52,526 bases of DNA from Nitrosomonadales bacterium (GTDB taxonomy: Bacteria > Pseudomonadota > Gammaproteobacteria > Burkholderiales > Gallionellaceae), in assembly GCA_016235045.1 (NCBI GenBank), contig JACRME010000017.1:1-52526 (forward strand), read 5' to 3'. This document shows positions 1 through 8,001 of the stretch, one piece after another. Under the pieces are notes generated by a model, which saw nothing but the letters and a program-made list of their open reading frames with translations, had not been told where the DNA came from and did not search any database. How positions within the stretch are numbered: the stretch's first letter is position 1; every line of letters starts with the position of its first letter. A program made the position numbers and the translations under genes.

Positions 1-32
1 TCCCCAGCCCTCCCCCTACAAGGGGGAGGGAG
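1..32. repeat. Palindromic GC repeat inside mutY
   Basis: A perfect hairpin has arms 8-16 (CCCTCCCCC) and 22-30 (GGGGGAGGG) around a 5-nt loop. Read on the minus strand it continues into GGCTGGGGA. The same arrangement, a 9-bp stem, 5-nt loop and then GGCTGGGA, starts the repeat inside recG at 51994. In mutY it sits in the coding frame where family members have ordinary protein sequence. The left boundary lies outside the window. Confidence 0.75.
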
Positions 33-536
33 TAAAAGCTCGGCTTGTCGCCACAACTTCTCTTCCACCTTCTTCTCCCCCGCCCATCCTTCAATGCCGC
101 AGTAACGAGCAAGCACGCGTTTGACGTTGCCGTCGAGTATCGCGCGGCGCTCGTGGTAGGCGAGTGCGCAGACCGCGGCAGCGGTGGATCGGCCGATGCC
201 TGGCAGCTCGACGATGTCTTCGAACTTGCGCGGGAATTCGCCGTTGAACTTTACAACGATGATCTGCGCCGCCTTGTGCAGGTTGCGACCGCGCGCGTAG
301 TAGCCGAGGCCGCTCCAGTGGGCGAGCACCTGCTCCTCGGTGGCGGCGGCAAGCGTCGCGATATTTGGATAGGATGCGACGAAGCGCTGGTAATAGGGAA
401 TGACGGTGGCGACCTGCGTCTGTTGCAGCATGATCTCGGACAGCCACACGCGGTAGGCATCCTGCCCCTGCCAGGGCAGGTCGTGGCGGCCGTGGCTGCG
501 TTGCCAGGCGATCAGGCGGGAGGAGAACGATGACAT
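1..536 (-). CDS. mutY: A/G-specific adenine glycosylase MutY (5' part, runs off window)
   Basis: This base-excision repair glycosylase removes adenine mispaired with 8-oxoguanine or guanine. The ATG at 536 opens 178 codons that run off the left edge. Visible landmarks are the active-site segment WLSEIMLQQTQV with Glu34, the helix-hairpin-helix LPGIGRSTAAAV (about 111-122) and LDGNVKRVLAR with the catalytic Asp135. The Fe-S cluster and the 8-oxoG-recognition domain lie outside the window. It lies 31 bp downstream of the AsmA-like gene on the same strand. Just after LWRQAELLLP the reading enters a palindromic GC repeat (1-32) that is not part of the family, so this copy may carry an insertion. 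Whether the frame recovers cannot be seen. The family call is firm; integrity is unknown. Confidence 0.93.
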   Translation of the reverse strand, partial: MSSFSSRLIAWQRSHGRHDLPWQGQDAYRVWLSEIMLQQTQVATVIPYYQRFVASYPNIATLAAATEEQVLAHWSGLGYYARGRNLHKAAQIIVVKFNGEFPRKFEDIVELPGIGRSTAAAVCALAYHERRAILDGNVKRVLARYCGIEGWAGEKKVEEKLWRQAELLLPPPCRGRAG

Positions 537-567
537 GGAGAAGCGGCTCAGGTTTGTAGCGAACCGC

Positions 568-2814
568 TCACTTGAACAATCCCTTCAATCCCCTCTGCAA
601 CTCTTCGCGCGCCTTGGCCTTGGCGTCTTCTCTCAGTTGCTCTTTCTTTTCGTCGAGCTTCTGCTTCGCCACGTCCTTCAGCAGCGCGGCATAGTCGACC
701 TTGAACTTGAGGTTGTCGAACGGGCCGCTCACGTTTACCGGCAGGGTACCGGTCTTGCCCTGCTCGGTCTTGGCGAAGATGGCCTTGGCGTTGTAGTCGA
801 TGTGGTCGCGGCCGACGTCGATGTCGCCGTTGCCGGTGATGCGCAGCACGGTGGATTTCACGGCGAGGTCGTCGTTATGCGCGACGCCGTTCCTGATCTT
901 GAAGCTGGCTTTGAATTCGTTGAACGCGGTCTTTTCGTTCTTGTCCACGCCCAGCGTCTGGGTCGTAGTCTCCTTGTTCAGGCTCTGCACGCCCTGCACC
1001 AGCTTGGCCAGGTTGATGCCCTTGATTGCGCCGTTCGCCAGGTCCACCGATGCCTTGCCGTTCAGCGCTTTTTTCAACCCGCTCACGGTGTTGCCCTGGG
1101 TGGCGAGGTCAAGCACAACATTGCCGCGGCCTTCGACCAGTTCCAGGTCGGCCGCATCTTTCAGCAGCGGTGCCACGTCGATACCCGTCAGTTTTTCGTT
1201 GAGGGTGAAGCTGGAGGTCTGCGCATTCACCGTCGCCTTGCCGTCGATGCTGCCCTGATAGAGTCGCGCCGCAAGCGGCGCGATGGTGACGATGCCGTTC
1301 CTGGCCTTGACGTCCACGCGCAGTTGCGCGACCTTGATGTTGGCCGCCTTGAGCGAACCGATTTTGAGGCTGCCTTCCAGATTCAGCGTCTTCAATGCCG
1401 TCAGGTCGAACGGCTGTTCCGGTGCAGCATTCCTGCTCGCGGCTTGTTGCGGGGCTGCTGCGCCCTGCTTGGGCAGGTAGGGATCGGCATCGAACTGGTC
1501 GACTTCCAGGTCGTAGCTGATCATCGGCACGTTGAAGTTCTTCACCGCCAGCTTGGCCTTGATCTGGCTTTGCAGCAGTCCGCCTTCGAGGTGGGCTTCG
1601 ATGTATTGCCTGCCGAGGTCGGCACGGATGCCGCCTTTCAATTCGCTGCTGATGCTCTTGCCCGGCAACTTGTCGCCCGTGGCCTTGAGCTCCAGCTTGA
1701 GGGCGGACAGGTTGAACTGTTGCGCTTCGATGCTGCCGGCAACGGGCGTGGTGAGCTTCAGCTTGAAAGCCTGCGCGGGCTGTTTCAGGTCGGCATCCAG
1801 CGACATCGAGCTCACCTTGAACGCACGGGCATTGCCTTCGATTCCCGGCAGCGAAAGCGCGGCGGCAATATTGCCAATTGCACCGTCCAGTTTTCCTTTC
1901 AGCGCGATATTGCTGCCGGTGAACTTGTCCTTGGTCAGATTCAGGTCGGGCGCGTCCAGCCTGGCATCGAAACGGTCTTTGCCATTCATTCCGCTCGCCG
2001 TGAGCGCGAACTGGTTGAGCGAGAATTCCTGCGTCGCGGGGCGGGCGCTGGCGTCGCCGCTGGCCTTTACGGCCAGTCCGGTGATATCGAGTGCCTTGCC
2101 GTTGGCCTGCAGATCCAGCCCTTGCACCTGGTACAGGTTCTTTTCCAGGTCGAAGGTGAGCGTGGTCTTGATCTGGGCAGCGATGTCGAGCCTGGGTTTG
2201 TTGGACTGGATGTGCGCGGCAAAGTCGATCCGCGTCGGCAGACCGCTGGCAATGCGGCCGACCTGCAAACTCAGGTCGCTTGCGCCGTAACGCGCGCCCG
2301 TGGCTTCGTCGCTGTAGCTCAATTCCGTCTTGTCCAGCCGGATGGAGGCGATATCGAATCGCATCGGCGCGCCGGCTTCAGGCGCGGAGGCCGGGGCGGG
2401 CGCGGCTGCAGCCTCCGCGCCCAGCAGGTCGTCCAGGTTGGTCTTGCCGTTTTTGTACTTGATCAGTCGCGCCCTGACGCCGCTCACCGCAACCTGGTCC
2501 ACCACGAATTGCCGGGCAAGCAAGGGCAGCAATTTGAGCGAGACACTGGCACTCTCCACCGAAGCGAACTCCTGTTCGCTTTGAAATTCCGATAGTGAAA
2601 TGTTGCCGAGACTGACGCCAATGCTGGGAAAAAAATACAGCTTGATGTCGCCGTCCAGCTTGAGGGTGCGCTGTTTGCCGTCTTTTACCGCCTGGATGAT
2701 TTGCGGCTTGTAGTCGTTCGGGTTGAAGGTCAGTGCAACGAACGCCAGCACGCCGAGAATCAGCGCGATTATTCCGCCGACCAGCCAAAGACCGTATTTA
2801 AGATATCTGTTCAT
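568..2814 (-). CDS. AsmA family protein
   Basis: This is a 748-aa envelope protein of the AsmA/TamB-like group, which is anchored in the inner membrane and reaches into the periplasm; the family is linked to phospholipid traffic and outer-membrane assembly. One N-terminal membrane segment (about residues 6-32) is followed by the typical NPNDYKPQIIQAVKDGKQRTL and LYFFPSIGVSLGNI stretches, then a long beta-rich domain. Its C-terminal part, with the NGDIDVGRDHIDYNAKA region and a DNLKFKVDYAALLKD stretch, is also typical. An upstream ATG at 2826 exists, but only the ATG at 2814 has a Shine-Dalgarno-like GGTGGTG close by. It precedes mutY in the same direction. The specific substrate is not inferable. 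Confidence 0.88.
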   Translation of the reverse strand: MNRYLKYGLWLVGGIIALILGVLAFVALTFNPNDYKPQIIQAVKDGKQRTLKLDGDIKLYFFPSIGVSLGNISLSEFQSEQEFASVESASVSLKLLPLLARQFVVDQVAVSGVRARLIKYKNGKTNLDDLLGAEAAAAPAPASAPEAGAPMRFDIASIRLDKTELSYSDEATGARYGASDLSLQVGRIASGLPTRIDFAAHIQSNKPRLDIAAQIKTTLTFDLEKNLYQVQGLDLQANGKALDITGLAVKASGDASARPATQEFSLNQFALTASGMNGKDRFDARLDAPDLNLTKDKFTGSNIALKGKLDGAIGNIAAALSLPGIEGNARAFKVSSMSLDADLKQPAQAFKLKLTTPVAGSIEAQQFNLSALKLELKATGDKLPGKSISSELKGGIRADLGRQYIEAHLEGGLLQSQIKAKLAVKNFNVPMISYDLEVDQFDADPYLPKQGAAAPQQAASRNAAPEQPFDLTALKTLNLEGSLKIGSLKAANIKVAQLRVDVKARNGIVTIAPLAARLYQGSIDGKATVNAQTSSFTLNEKLTGIDVAPLLKDAADLELVEGRGNVVLDLATQGNTVSGLKKALNGKASVDLANGAIKGINLAKLVQGVQSLNKETTTQTLGVDKNEKTAFNEFKASFKIRNGVAHNDDLAVKSTVLRITGNGDIDVGRDHIDYNAKAIFAKTEQGKTGTLPVNVSGPFDNLKFKVDYAALLKDVAKQKLDEKKEQLREDAKAKAREELQRGLKGLFK

Positions 2815-2864
2815 TTCACCACCCATCGCAACGCAATGGGCGGATTATAAACCATTGAAAATGC

Positions 2865-4112
2865 TCAATCCGGCAACGCGATCTTGTTGTCGGTGCTGAA
2901 CTGGTAGTCCTTGAAGATGTGTTCGGCGCTCAATACCTGGTATTTGCCGTCCGCCGCCTTGCGCGTGGTGTCCTTGAGGCGATAGGTGAGATGCCCGCAG
3001 GTCCAGCATTTGTAGTTGCGCATGTGCGTGCACAAACAGGTCTTGTCGACCACCGCGACCTTTTTCTCGTCCGGATGCAGCGCCACTTCGCGGTTGTAGG
3101 AATCGATGTAGTCGCAATGACCGTTGGCATCCAGCAGATAGCCGTAGGATTCGCAGCCGGGACGGATGCCGGAACCGGTGGACGGACTGTTTTTCAGCAT
3201 GCGCATCGGGTAGCCGGTGGGCGAGGTGGCATTCACTTCGATGTCGTTCTCGCTGGCCTTGAAATATTCCTGCTGCACGTCGGCAGGCAAGCCGCATTCC
3301 CTGGCCACGGTAAAGCGTGTCGCGACTTGTACTGCCCCGGCACCCTCTTCCAAAAAAGAAGCCGCATCGCTGCCGGTGAAAATGCCGCCGGCGGGAATCA
3401 CGGGAATGTCGAGTTTCTCGGCACGCAAATACTGGTGAATTTCATTCGTGATGGTGCGCAGATCGTACTTCATCCAGTCGTCCAGCCCGAAACCGAGGTG
3501 TCCTCCCGCCAGCGGCCCTTCCACCACGATGAAATCGGGCAGGCGGTGGGTACGCGCGTTCTTGCGCAGGAACAATTGCAATGCGCGCAGACTGGAAACG
3601 ATGATGCCGAGCTTGGCATCGCGGAAACGCGGGTGGTCTTCGATCAGCGCGAACGAGCCCAGATGCAAACCGGCCGCCAGGGTGATGCCGTCGATGCCGG
3701 CCGAGAGCGCTTCCCACAGGCGCACTTTGAGCGTCTCTTTCGGCGCGCTCATGGTGAGCTTTTCCATGCAGTTGATGAAGATCATGCCGGTGCCGCGCTT
3801 GGCTTCCATGGTCTTGCTCACGTGCAGGCGGGTCGATTCGGCGATATGGCCGAGGTCGAACTTGAGCTCCGACTTGTCGGAGTTGTCGATGTTGTACTTG
3901 AATTGCTGTAGCTTGGTCTTGACGAAGTCGGTGTCGTAATGACGATCCGAAACGGTGGGCAGCATGGCATCCGAGATGTGACCGACGCCGCCCAGGCGGG
4001 AGGCTTCCAGAGCCAGTTTCGAGGTGGAGATGTCCACACCCATGCCGCCGATCATGATCGGAACCAGTTCCTGTTTGCCGAACTTCAGGCGAAAATCATC
4101 TACACGTTTCAT
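2865..4112 (-). CDS. Nitronate monooxygenase-like FMN oxidoreductase
   Basis: A 415-aa protein of the nitronate monooxygenase/FabK-like TIM-barrel family, predicted to bind FMN. Family signs are the N-terminal MIGGMGVDIS, the phosphate-binding IPAGGIFTGSDAASFLEEGAGAVQVATRF segment (about 230-260) and EGPLAGGHLGFG with the conserved histidine. It is longer than ordinary members by a C-terminal tail of about 100 residues containing CLCTHMRNYKCWTCGH, four cysteines and two histidines that look like a metal or Fe-S site. An AGGAG lies 12 nt before the ATG. It sits just upstream of the AsmA-like gene and may be cotranscribed. The substrate is unknown; nitroalkane oxidation is only the family name. 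Confidence 0.8.
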   Translation of the reverse strand: MKRVDDFRLKFGKQELVPIMIGGMGVDISTSKLALEASRLGGVGHISDAMLPTVSDRHYDTDFVKTKLQQFKYNIDNSDKSELKFDLGHIAESTRLHVSKTMEAKRGTGMIFINCMEKLTMSAPKETLKVRLWEALSAGIDGITLAAGLHLGSFALIEDHPRFRDAKLGIIVSSLRALQLFLRKNARTHRLPDFIVVEGPLAGGHLGFGLDDWMKYDLRTITNEIHQYLRAEKLDIPVIPAGGIFTGSDAASFLEEGAGAVQVATRFTVARECGLPADVQQEYFKASENDIEVNATSPTGYPMRMLKNSPSTGSGIRPGCESYGYLLDANGHCDYIDSYNREVALHPDEKKVAVVDKTCLCTHMRNYKCWTCGHLTYRLKDTTRKAADGKYQVLSAEHIFKDYQFSTDNKIALPD

Positions 4113-4214
4113 TGTTTTCTCTCGCTCCTAACGAGGTGCATTTTACCCCAAAGCGCCGGATGGCCTCCGCAATCCTGGCCGCGGCGGCTCATTGCCGGCC
4201 CTTGCAGTAATTTT

Positions 4215-5618
4215 CTATATGACCTTGGAATAACGCGCGTGCTCTTGTTTGGCGCGCAGGTATTTATCAAAGACCATGCAGATGTTGCGAATCAACATGC
4301 GCCCCTTGGGCGTCACGGTGATCCATTGCGGCGAGAGCTTGAGCAGCCCTTCTTTTTCATATTCGGCCAGTTCCTGCAGTTCGACGGCGAAGTACTGGTC
4401 GAATTCGATGAGGTAGGCGATATCGAACGACTCCTTCGAAATCTCGAAGTGGCACATCAAGGCCTGGATGATGGCGCGACGCACCAGGTCGTCGGCGTTC
4501 AACTCCATGCCGCGCATGATGGGCAGCACGTTGTTGTCCAGCGCGTCGTAGTACGATTCCAGTTCGCGGAAATTCTGGCTGTAGGTCGGACCGATCTTGC
4601 CGATGGAACTGACGCCGACCGCGATCAGGTCGCAATCCGAGTGCGTGGAATAGCCCTGGAAGTTGCGGTGCAGCCTGCCCTGGCGCTGCGCCACGGCCAG
4701 TTCGTCGTCCGGTTTGGCGAAATGGTCCATGCCGATGTACACATAGCCCGCGTCGGTGAGCGTGTTCACGGCCAGCTTGAGGATGTCGAGCTTGGTTTGC
4801 GGTGCCGGCAGGTCTTCCTCGTGAATGCGGCGCTGCGGCATGAACAGCTTGGGCATGTGCGCGTAGTTGTAGATGGACAGGCGATCCGGGTTCACCGCGA
4901 TGACCTTGTCCAGCGTGGTCTTGAAACCTGCTATGGTCTGTTTGGGCAGGCCGTAGATGAGGTCGATGCTGACCGACTTGAAGCCGTTGGCGCGCGCGGC
5001 CTTGATGACCTGCAGCGTCTCTTCTTCGCTCTGGATGCGGTTCACCGCTTTTTGTACCGCCGCATCGAAATCCTGCACACCGATGCTGATGCGATTGAAT
5101 CCCAGCTCGCCGAGCAACGCCACCGTGGCGTCGCTGACCTTGCGCGGGTCGATCTCGATGGAATACTCGCCATCCTCCACCAACTGGAAGTTCTTGCGGA
5201 TCGCCCCCATCACCGCGCGCAATTCGTCATCGCTCAGGAAGGTGGGGGTGCCGCCGCCGAAGTGCAGTTGCTCGACGCGACGCTCGTTGCCCAGCAGCGC
5301 AGCCTGCATCTCGATCTCTTTGATCAGGTATTTGACGTATTGATCGGCCTTGCTGAAATCCTTGGTCACGACCTTGTTGCAGGCGCAATAAAAACACAGC
5401 GTGTTGCAGAACGGGATGTGGACATACAGCGACAGCGGGCGGCTGATGCCGCCAATCTCGCGTTTGGATACCCACTGCGCGTACATTTCGGCGTTGAACG
5501 CCTCGACGAAGCGGTCTGCGGTGGGGTAGGAGGTGTAACGCGGGCCGTTTTTGTCCAGACGGCGGATCAGATCCAGATCGACCTCGAGCTGGGAGCTTAT
5601 TTCATTTTTGGCTGACAT
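4215..5618 (-). CDS. hemN: Oxygen-independent coproporphyrinogen III oxidase HemN
   Basis: A 467-aa cytoplasmic radical-SAM enzyme that converts coproporphyrinogen III to protoporphyrinogen IX without oxygen in haem synthesis. The cluster motif CNTLCFYCAC is the CxxxCxxCxC form of true HemN, unlike the hemW paralogue at 18.4 kb, which lacks the fourth cysteine. GPRYTSYPTADRF near the N terminus and the LHFGGGTPTFLSD glycine motif also fit. Length matches the family. It is divergent from the FNR-type regulator, with an FNR-like box in between (5675-5688), consistent with induction at low oxygen. It supplies haem for the cbb3 oxidase encoded nearby. Confidence 0.97.
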   Translation of the reverse strand: MSAKNEISSQLEVDLDLIRRLDKNGPRYTSYPTADRFVEAFNAEMYAQWVSKREIGGISRPLSLYVHIPFCNTLCFYCACNKVVTKDFSKADQYVKYLIKEIEMQAALLGNERRVEQLHFGGGTPTFLSDDELRAVMGAIRKNFQLVEDGEYSIEIDPRKVSDATVALLGELGFNRISIGVQDFDAAVQKAVNRIQSEEETLQVIKAARANGFKSVSIDLIYGLPKQTIAGFKTTLDKVIAVNPDRLSIYNYAHMPKLFMPQRRIHEEDLPAPQTKLDILKLAVNTLTDAGYVYIGMDHFAKPDDELAVAQRQGRLHRNFQGYSTHSDCDLIAVGVSSIGKIGPTYSQNFRELESYYDALDNNVLPIMRGMELNADDLVRRAIIQALMCHFEISKESFDIAYLIEFDQYFAVELQELAEYEKEGLLKLSPQWITVTPKGRMLIRNICMVFDKYLRAKQEHARYSKVI

Positions 5619-5674
5619 GGGACGGCTTCAAAATCACGGGTTTTCGGAATGTGCCAGCATACCGCAAAATGCGT

Positions 5675-5688
5675 TTGATATAGGTCAA
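5675..5688. promoter_or_regulatory. FNR/Anr-type binding site
   Basis: TTGATATAGGTCAA matches the FNR consensus TTGAT-N4-ATCAA with one mismatch. It lies in the hemN/fnr intergenic region, 57 bp upstream of the hemN ATG and 51 bp upstream of the regulator's GTG. It could serve hemN activation, fnr autoregulation or both. This is motif reading only. Confidence 0.75.
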
Positions 5689-5739
5689 AAACCATGTCAT
5701 ATTCCTGCCCCCGCAAGCGGAATACCCCTATAAAACCAA

Positions 5740-6462
5740 GTGCAAAACGCTGTCAACAACTCTTGTCTACGCATCGCCTGTTCGAGCTGCAACCTGCGCG
5801 AACTGTGCCTTCCTGTCGATCTGGACGGCAGCGAGATGCAGCGCCTGGATGCCCTGACCAGCCTCAAACGCACGTTCCGCCGCGGCGAGTACCTTTACCG
5901 CTGCGGGGAGTCCTTCCGCGCGCTGTATGCCATCCGCACCGGATTCTTCAAGACCCAGGTGCTGCACGAGGATGGCCGCGAACAGGTGACCGGCTTCCAG
6001 ATGCCGGGGGAGATCATCGGCCTGGATGCGATCTGTTCCGACGCCCATACCTGCGACGCGGTGGCGCTGGACGACAGCGAGATTTGCGAGATTCCGTTCG
6101 ACCGCCTGGAAGAACTCAGTCGCGACCTGCCCGGCCTGCAACGCCATTTGCACCGGATCATGAGCCGCGAGATCGTGCGCGACCAGGGCATCATGATGCT
6201 GCTCGGCTCGATGCGCGCCGAAGAGCGGCTGGCGGCCTTCCTGCTCAACCTGTCGCAGCGCTTCAGCGCGCGCGGCTATTCGCCCAACGCCTTCCATTTG
6301 CGCATGACGCGTCAGGAAATCGGCAGTTACCTGGGCTTGAAGCTGGAAACGGTCAGCCGCACTTTCTCGCACTTTCAGGAACATGGCTTGCTGAGCGTCA
6401 AGGTTCGCGAAGTCGAAATCATGGATTTGCTGCGCCTGCGCAGTTTTGTCGGCAGCACCTGA
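5740..6462 (+). CDS. fnr: FNR/Anr-family oxygen-responsive transcription regulator
   Basis: A 240-aa CRP/FNR regulator. N-terminal cysteines C14, C17 and C23 (C-x2-C-x5-C) plus C116 in ICEIPFD match the four ligands of the oxygen-labile 4Fe-4S cluster of E. coli FNR. The cyclic-nucleotide-type beta-roll is followed by a helix-turn-helix with LETVSRTF, carrying the Glu, Ser and Arg that read TTGAT half-sites. A TAA lies in frame at 5731-5733, so the GTG at 5740 is the earliest possible start. It probably controls hemN and may control the cco locus, although I saw no clear FNR box before ccoN. Confidence 0.95.
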   Translation: MQNAVNNSCLRIACSSCNLRELCLPVDLDGSEMQRLDALTSLKRTFRRGEYLYRCGESFRALYAIRTGFFKTQVLHEDGREQVTGFQMPGEIIGLDAICSDAHTCDAVALDDSEICEIPFDRLEELSRDLPGLQRHLHRIMSREIVRDQGIMMLLGSMRAEERLAAFLLNLSQRFSARGYSPNAFHLRMTRQEIGSYLGLKLETVSRTFSHFQEHGLLSVKVREVEIMDLLRLRSFVGST

Positions 6463-6563
6463 TGCGGCGCAATGCCGCATTCTATCCGCGCACCGAAACT
6501 GGTATCCTGCACGCGCAGCAGGCTTATATATAACAATAAATATACAAAATCAGGGAGAACAAC

Positions 6564-7088
6564 ATGCACCAGCATTTCACGATACCGCACGAGGAAACCG
6601 TCCGCGCAAAATGGCCACACGAGATTTTTCTGATCAACCTGGTGTTCAACCACATTCTGGTGTTCGCCTCCACTTTCGGCGTTTTCAGCACTTTCCCCTG
6701 GATGGTGCTGATCGTGCCTGTCATTTCCTTTGCGATCACCGGCTATATCCTGATCCAGGCCAGGCAAATTGCCAAAAGCGACGAGACCTGGTTCGTCAAG
6801 TCGCACTGGATCATTGCCGACAGGCGCAACAAGCACTTCATGTTGCTGCTGACCGTTGCGTGCGCGATCATCGGCAGCGGTCTCCTGATTTCGAAGCTGA
6901 TGGGTTGGTCGAAAATCGCCACCATCGCCCTGCTCGGCGGTTTCGGCTTGCTGCCTTTCATGGTAGCGTTGCTGGTGTTGATCGTGCTGGGCAACGACTC
7001 CATGTATCAGGCGCGCCACGGCAAACTGCCCAAACGCTTTGTCGAACAAAACCCCGATTCGTCCGACTCGACTCCCTCTTCCGCTTAA
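6564..7088 (+). CDS. Unrecognised integral membrane protein
   Basis: A 174-aa protein I do not recognise. It has four predicted membrane helices, about residues 22-43, 44-66, 93-112 and 117-143, with charged loops (AKSDETWFVKSHW, ADRRNKH) and a Ser/Asp/Pro-rich C-terminal tail. GGGAG lies 7 nt before the ATG. It follows the FNR-type gene and lies 18 bp before another unrecognised gene on the same strand, so the two are probably cotranscribed. Position near respiratory genes hints at, but does not prove, a link to respiration. Confidence 0.7.
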   Translation: MHQHFTIPHEETVRAKWPHEIFLINLVFNHILVFASTFGVFSTFPWMVLIVPVISFAITGYILIQARQIAKSDETWFVKSHWIIADRRNKHFMLLLTVACAIIGSGLLISKLMGWSKIATIALLGGFGLLPFMVALLVLIVLGNDSMYQARHGKLPKRFVEQNPDSSDSTPSSA

Positions 7089-7106
7089 ACCAACCCTAGA
7101 CTCGCC

Positions 7107-7781
7107 ATGACAACAGAAAGCAAGATTTATTGGAGCGTCGGCATCGTGTCGCTGCTCATCCTCTTAAGTTCCTTCTTCTACCCCGCCGACCCCACGCGCA
7201 TTGACGATTTGCCCTGGCATATCGAGCATCCGACACCGGACTCGGTGCGCGTTTTCGGCTTGACGCTGGGCAAATCTGCCGCCAACGACGCCGAGCTCCG
7301 TTTCAAGGAAGAAGCCAAACCCAGCCTGTTCAAATCCCCCGAGGGCAAGATGGTTGCCGAGGTGTTCTTTGAACAGGTCAATCTGGGCGGTTTACCGTCC
7401 AAGGTCGTGCTCACCATCGATGTGCCGGAGGCCGAGCTGAAAGGGATGTATGAACGCGGCCTGCGCCTGGCATCTACCGGAAGCGGCAAAAAAGTCACGA
7501 TGACAGCGGACGATATCGCGAGGTTGCGTACCCTGCCGATTGGCGGCCTGACTTACCTGCCGAACTTGCGCGTGGAGGAAGCAGTATTCATCAAACGGTT
7601 TGGCCAGCCTGCGCAGCGCATCAAGGAAAAAGACAGCGGCCTGATCCACTGGTTGTACCCTCAAAACGGCTTGGATATCACCCTGGGCGGAGGCGGGAAG
7701 CCACTGATGCAATACGTGCCTCCCAAGGATTTCGACAAACTGGTCCGGCCATTGCTGGCGGGCGGGGAAGTGCTGAAATAG
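7107..7781 (+). CDS. Unrecognised membrane-anchored periplasmic protein
   Basis: A 224-aa protein of unknown function. One N-terminal hydrophobic segment (about residues 8-25) is followed by a soluble region that would lie in the periplasm. It contains IEHPTPDSVRVFGLTLGKS, FFEQVNLGGLPSKVVLTIDVPE and LGGGGKPLMQYVPPKDFDKLV. No cysteine or haem motif is present. No obvious Shine-Dalgarno precedes the ATG. It is followed at once by a strong terminator (7789-7826) that overlaps the 3' end of convergent ccoS. Confidence 0.7.
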   Translation: MTTESKIYWSVGIVSLLILLSSFFYPADPTRIDDLPWHIEHPTPDSVRVFGLTLGKSAANDAELRFKEEAKPSLFKSPEGKMVAEVFFEQVNLGGLPSKVVLTIDVPEAELKGMYERGLRLASTGSGKKVTMTADDIARLRTLPIGGLTYLPNLRVEEAVFIKRFGQPAQRIKEKDSGLIHWLYPQNGLDITLGGGGKPLMQYVPPKDFDKLVRPLLAGGEVLK

Positions 7782-7788
7782 ATTGCTG

Positions 7789-7826
7789 CGAAAGCGCCTA
7801 TTTTTTGTCGGCGCTTTCGTTTTTTG
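7789..7826 (+). terminator. Rho-independent terminator
   Basis: A 10-bp perfect stem, CGAAAGCGCC (7789-7798) with GGCGCTTTCG (7810-7819), has an 11-nt loop and is followed by seven T. It ends the plus-strand pair of genes and overlaps the last codons of ccoS. On the minus strand there is no T tract after the stem, so it is one-directional. Confidence 0.8.
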
Positions 7827-7992
7827 ACTGGTCCGAATCGCGCAGCATGTCGTCATCGTCGTCCAGCAGAATCCGGTTGGCGTTGCCTTCCATATCTTCG
7901 TACTGGCCCTTTTTCACCGCCCATACCAGCACGACGACGAGCAGTACCCCGAAGAACATCATGCCGGGTATCAAACTGTAAATCACGTCCAT
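7798..7992 (-). CDS. ccoS: cbb3 oxidase maturation protein CcoS
   Basis: A 64-aa single-helix protein needed for cofactor insertion in cbb3-type oxidase. A membrane helix (about 6-28, SLIPGMMFFGVLLVVVLVWA) is followed by KKGQYEDMEGNANRILLDDDDD, matching the family's conserved GQ(Y/F)DDLE...ILLDD region. It is the last gene of ccoG-H-I-S, 9 bp after ccoI. Confidence 0.93.
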   Translation of the reverse strand: MDVIYSLIPGMMFFGVLLVVVLVWAVKKGQYEDMEGNANRILLDDDDDMLRDSDQSKNESADKK

Positions 7993-8001
7993 CGTGTCAC
8001 C

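Noticed and set aside
535-2595. Plus-strand open frame of 686 codons opposite the AsmA-like gene
   Set aside because: It is a codon-bias shadow. The minus strand gives a coherent AsmA protein with a signal-anchor.
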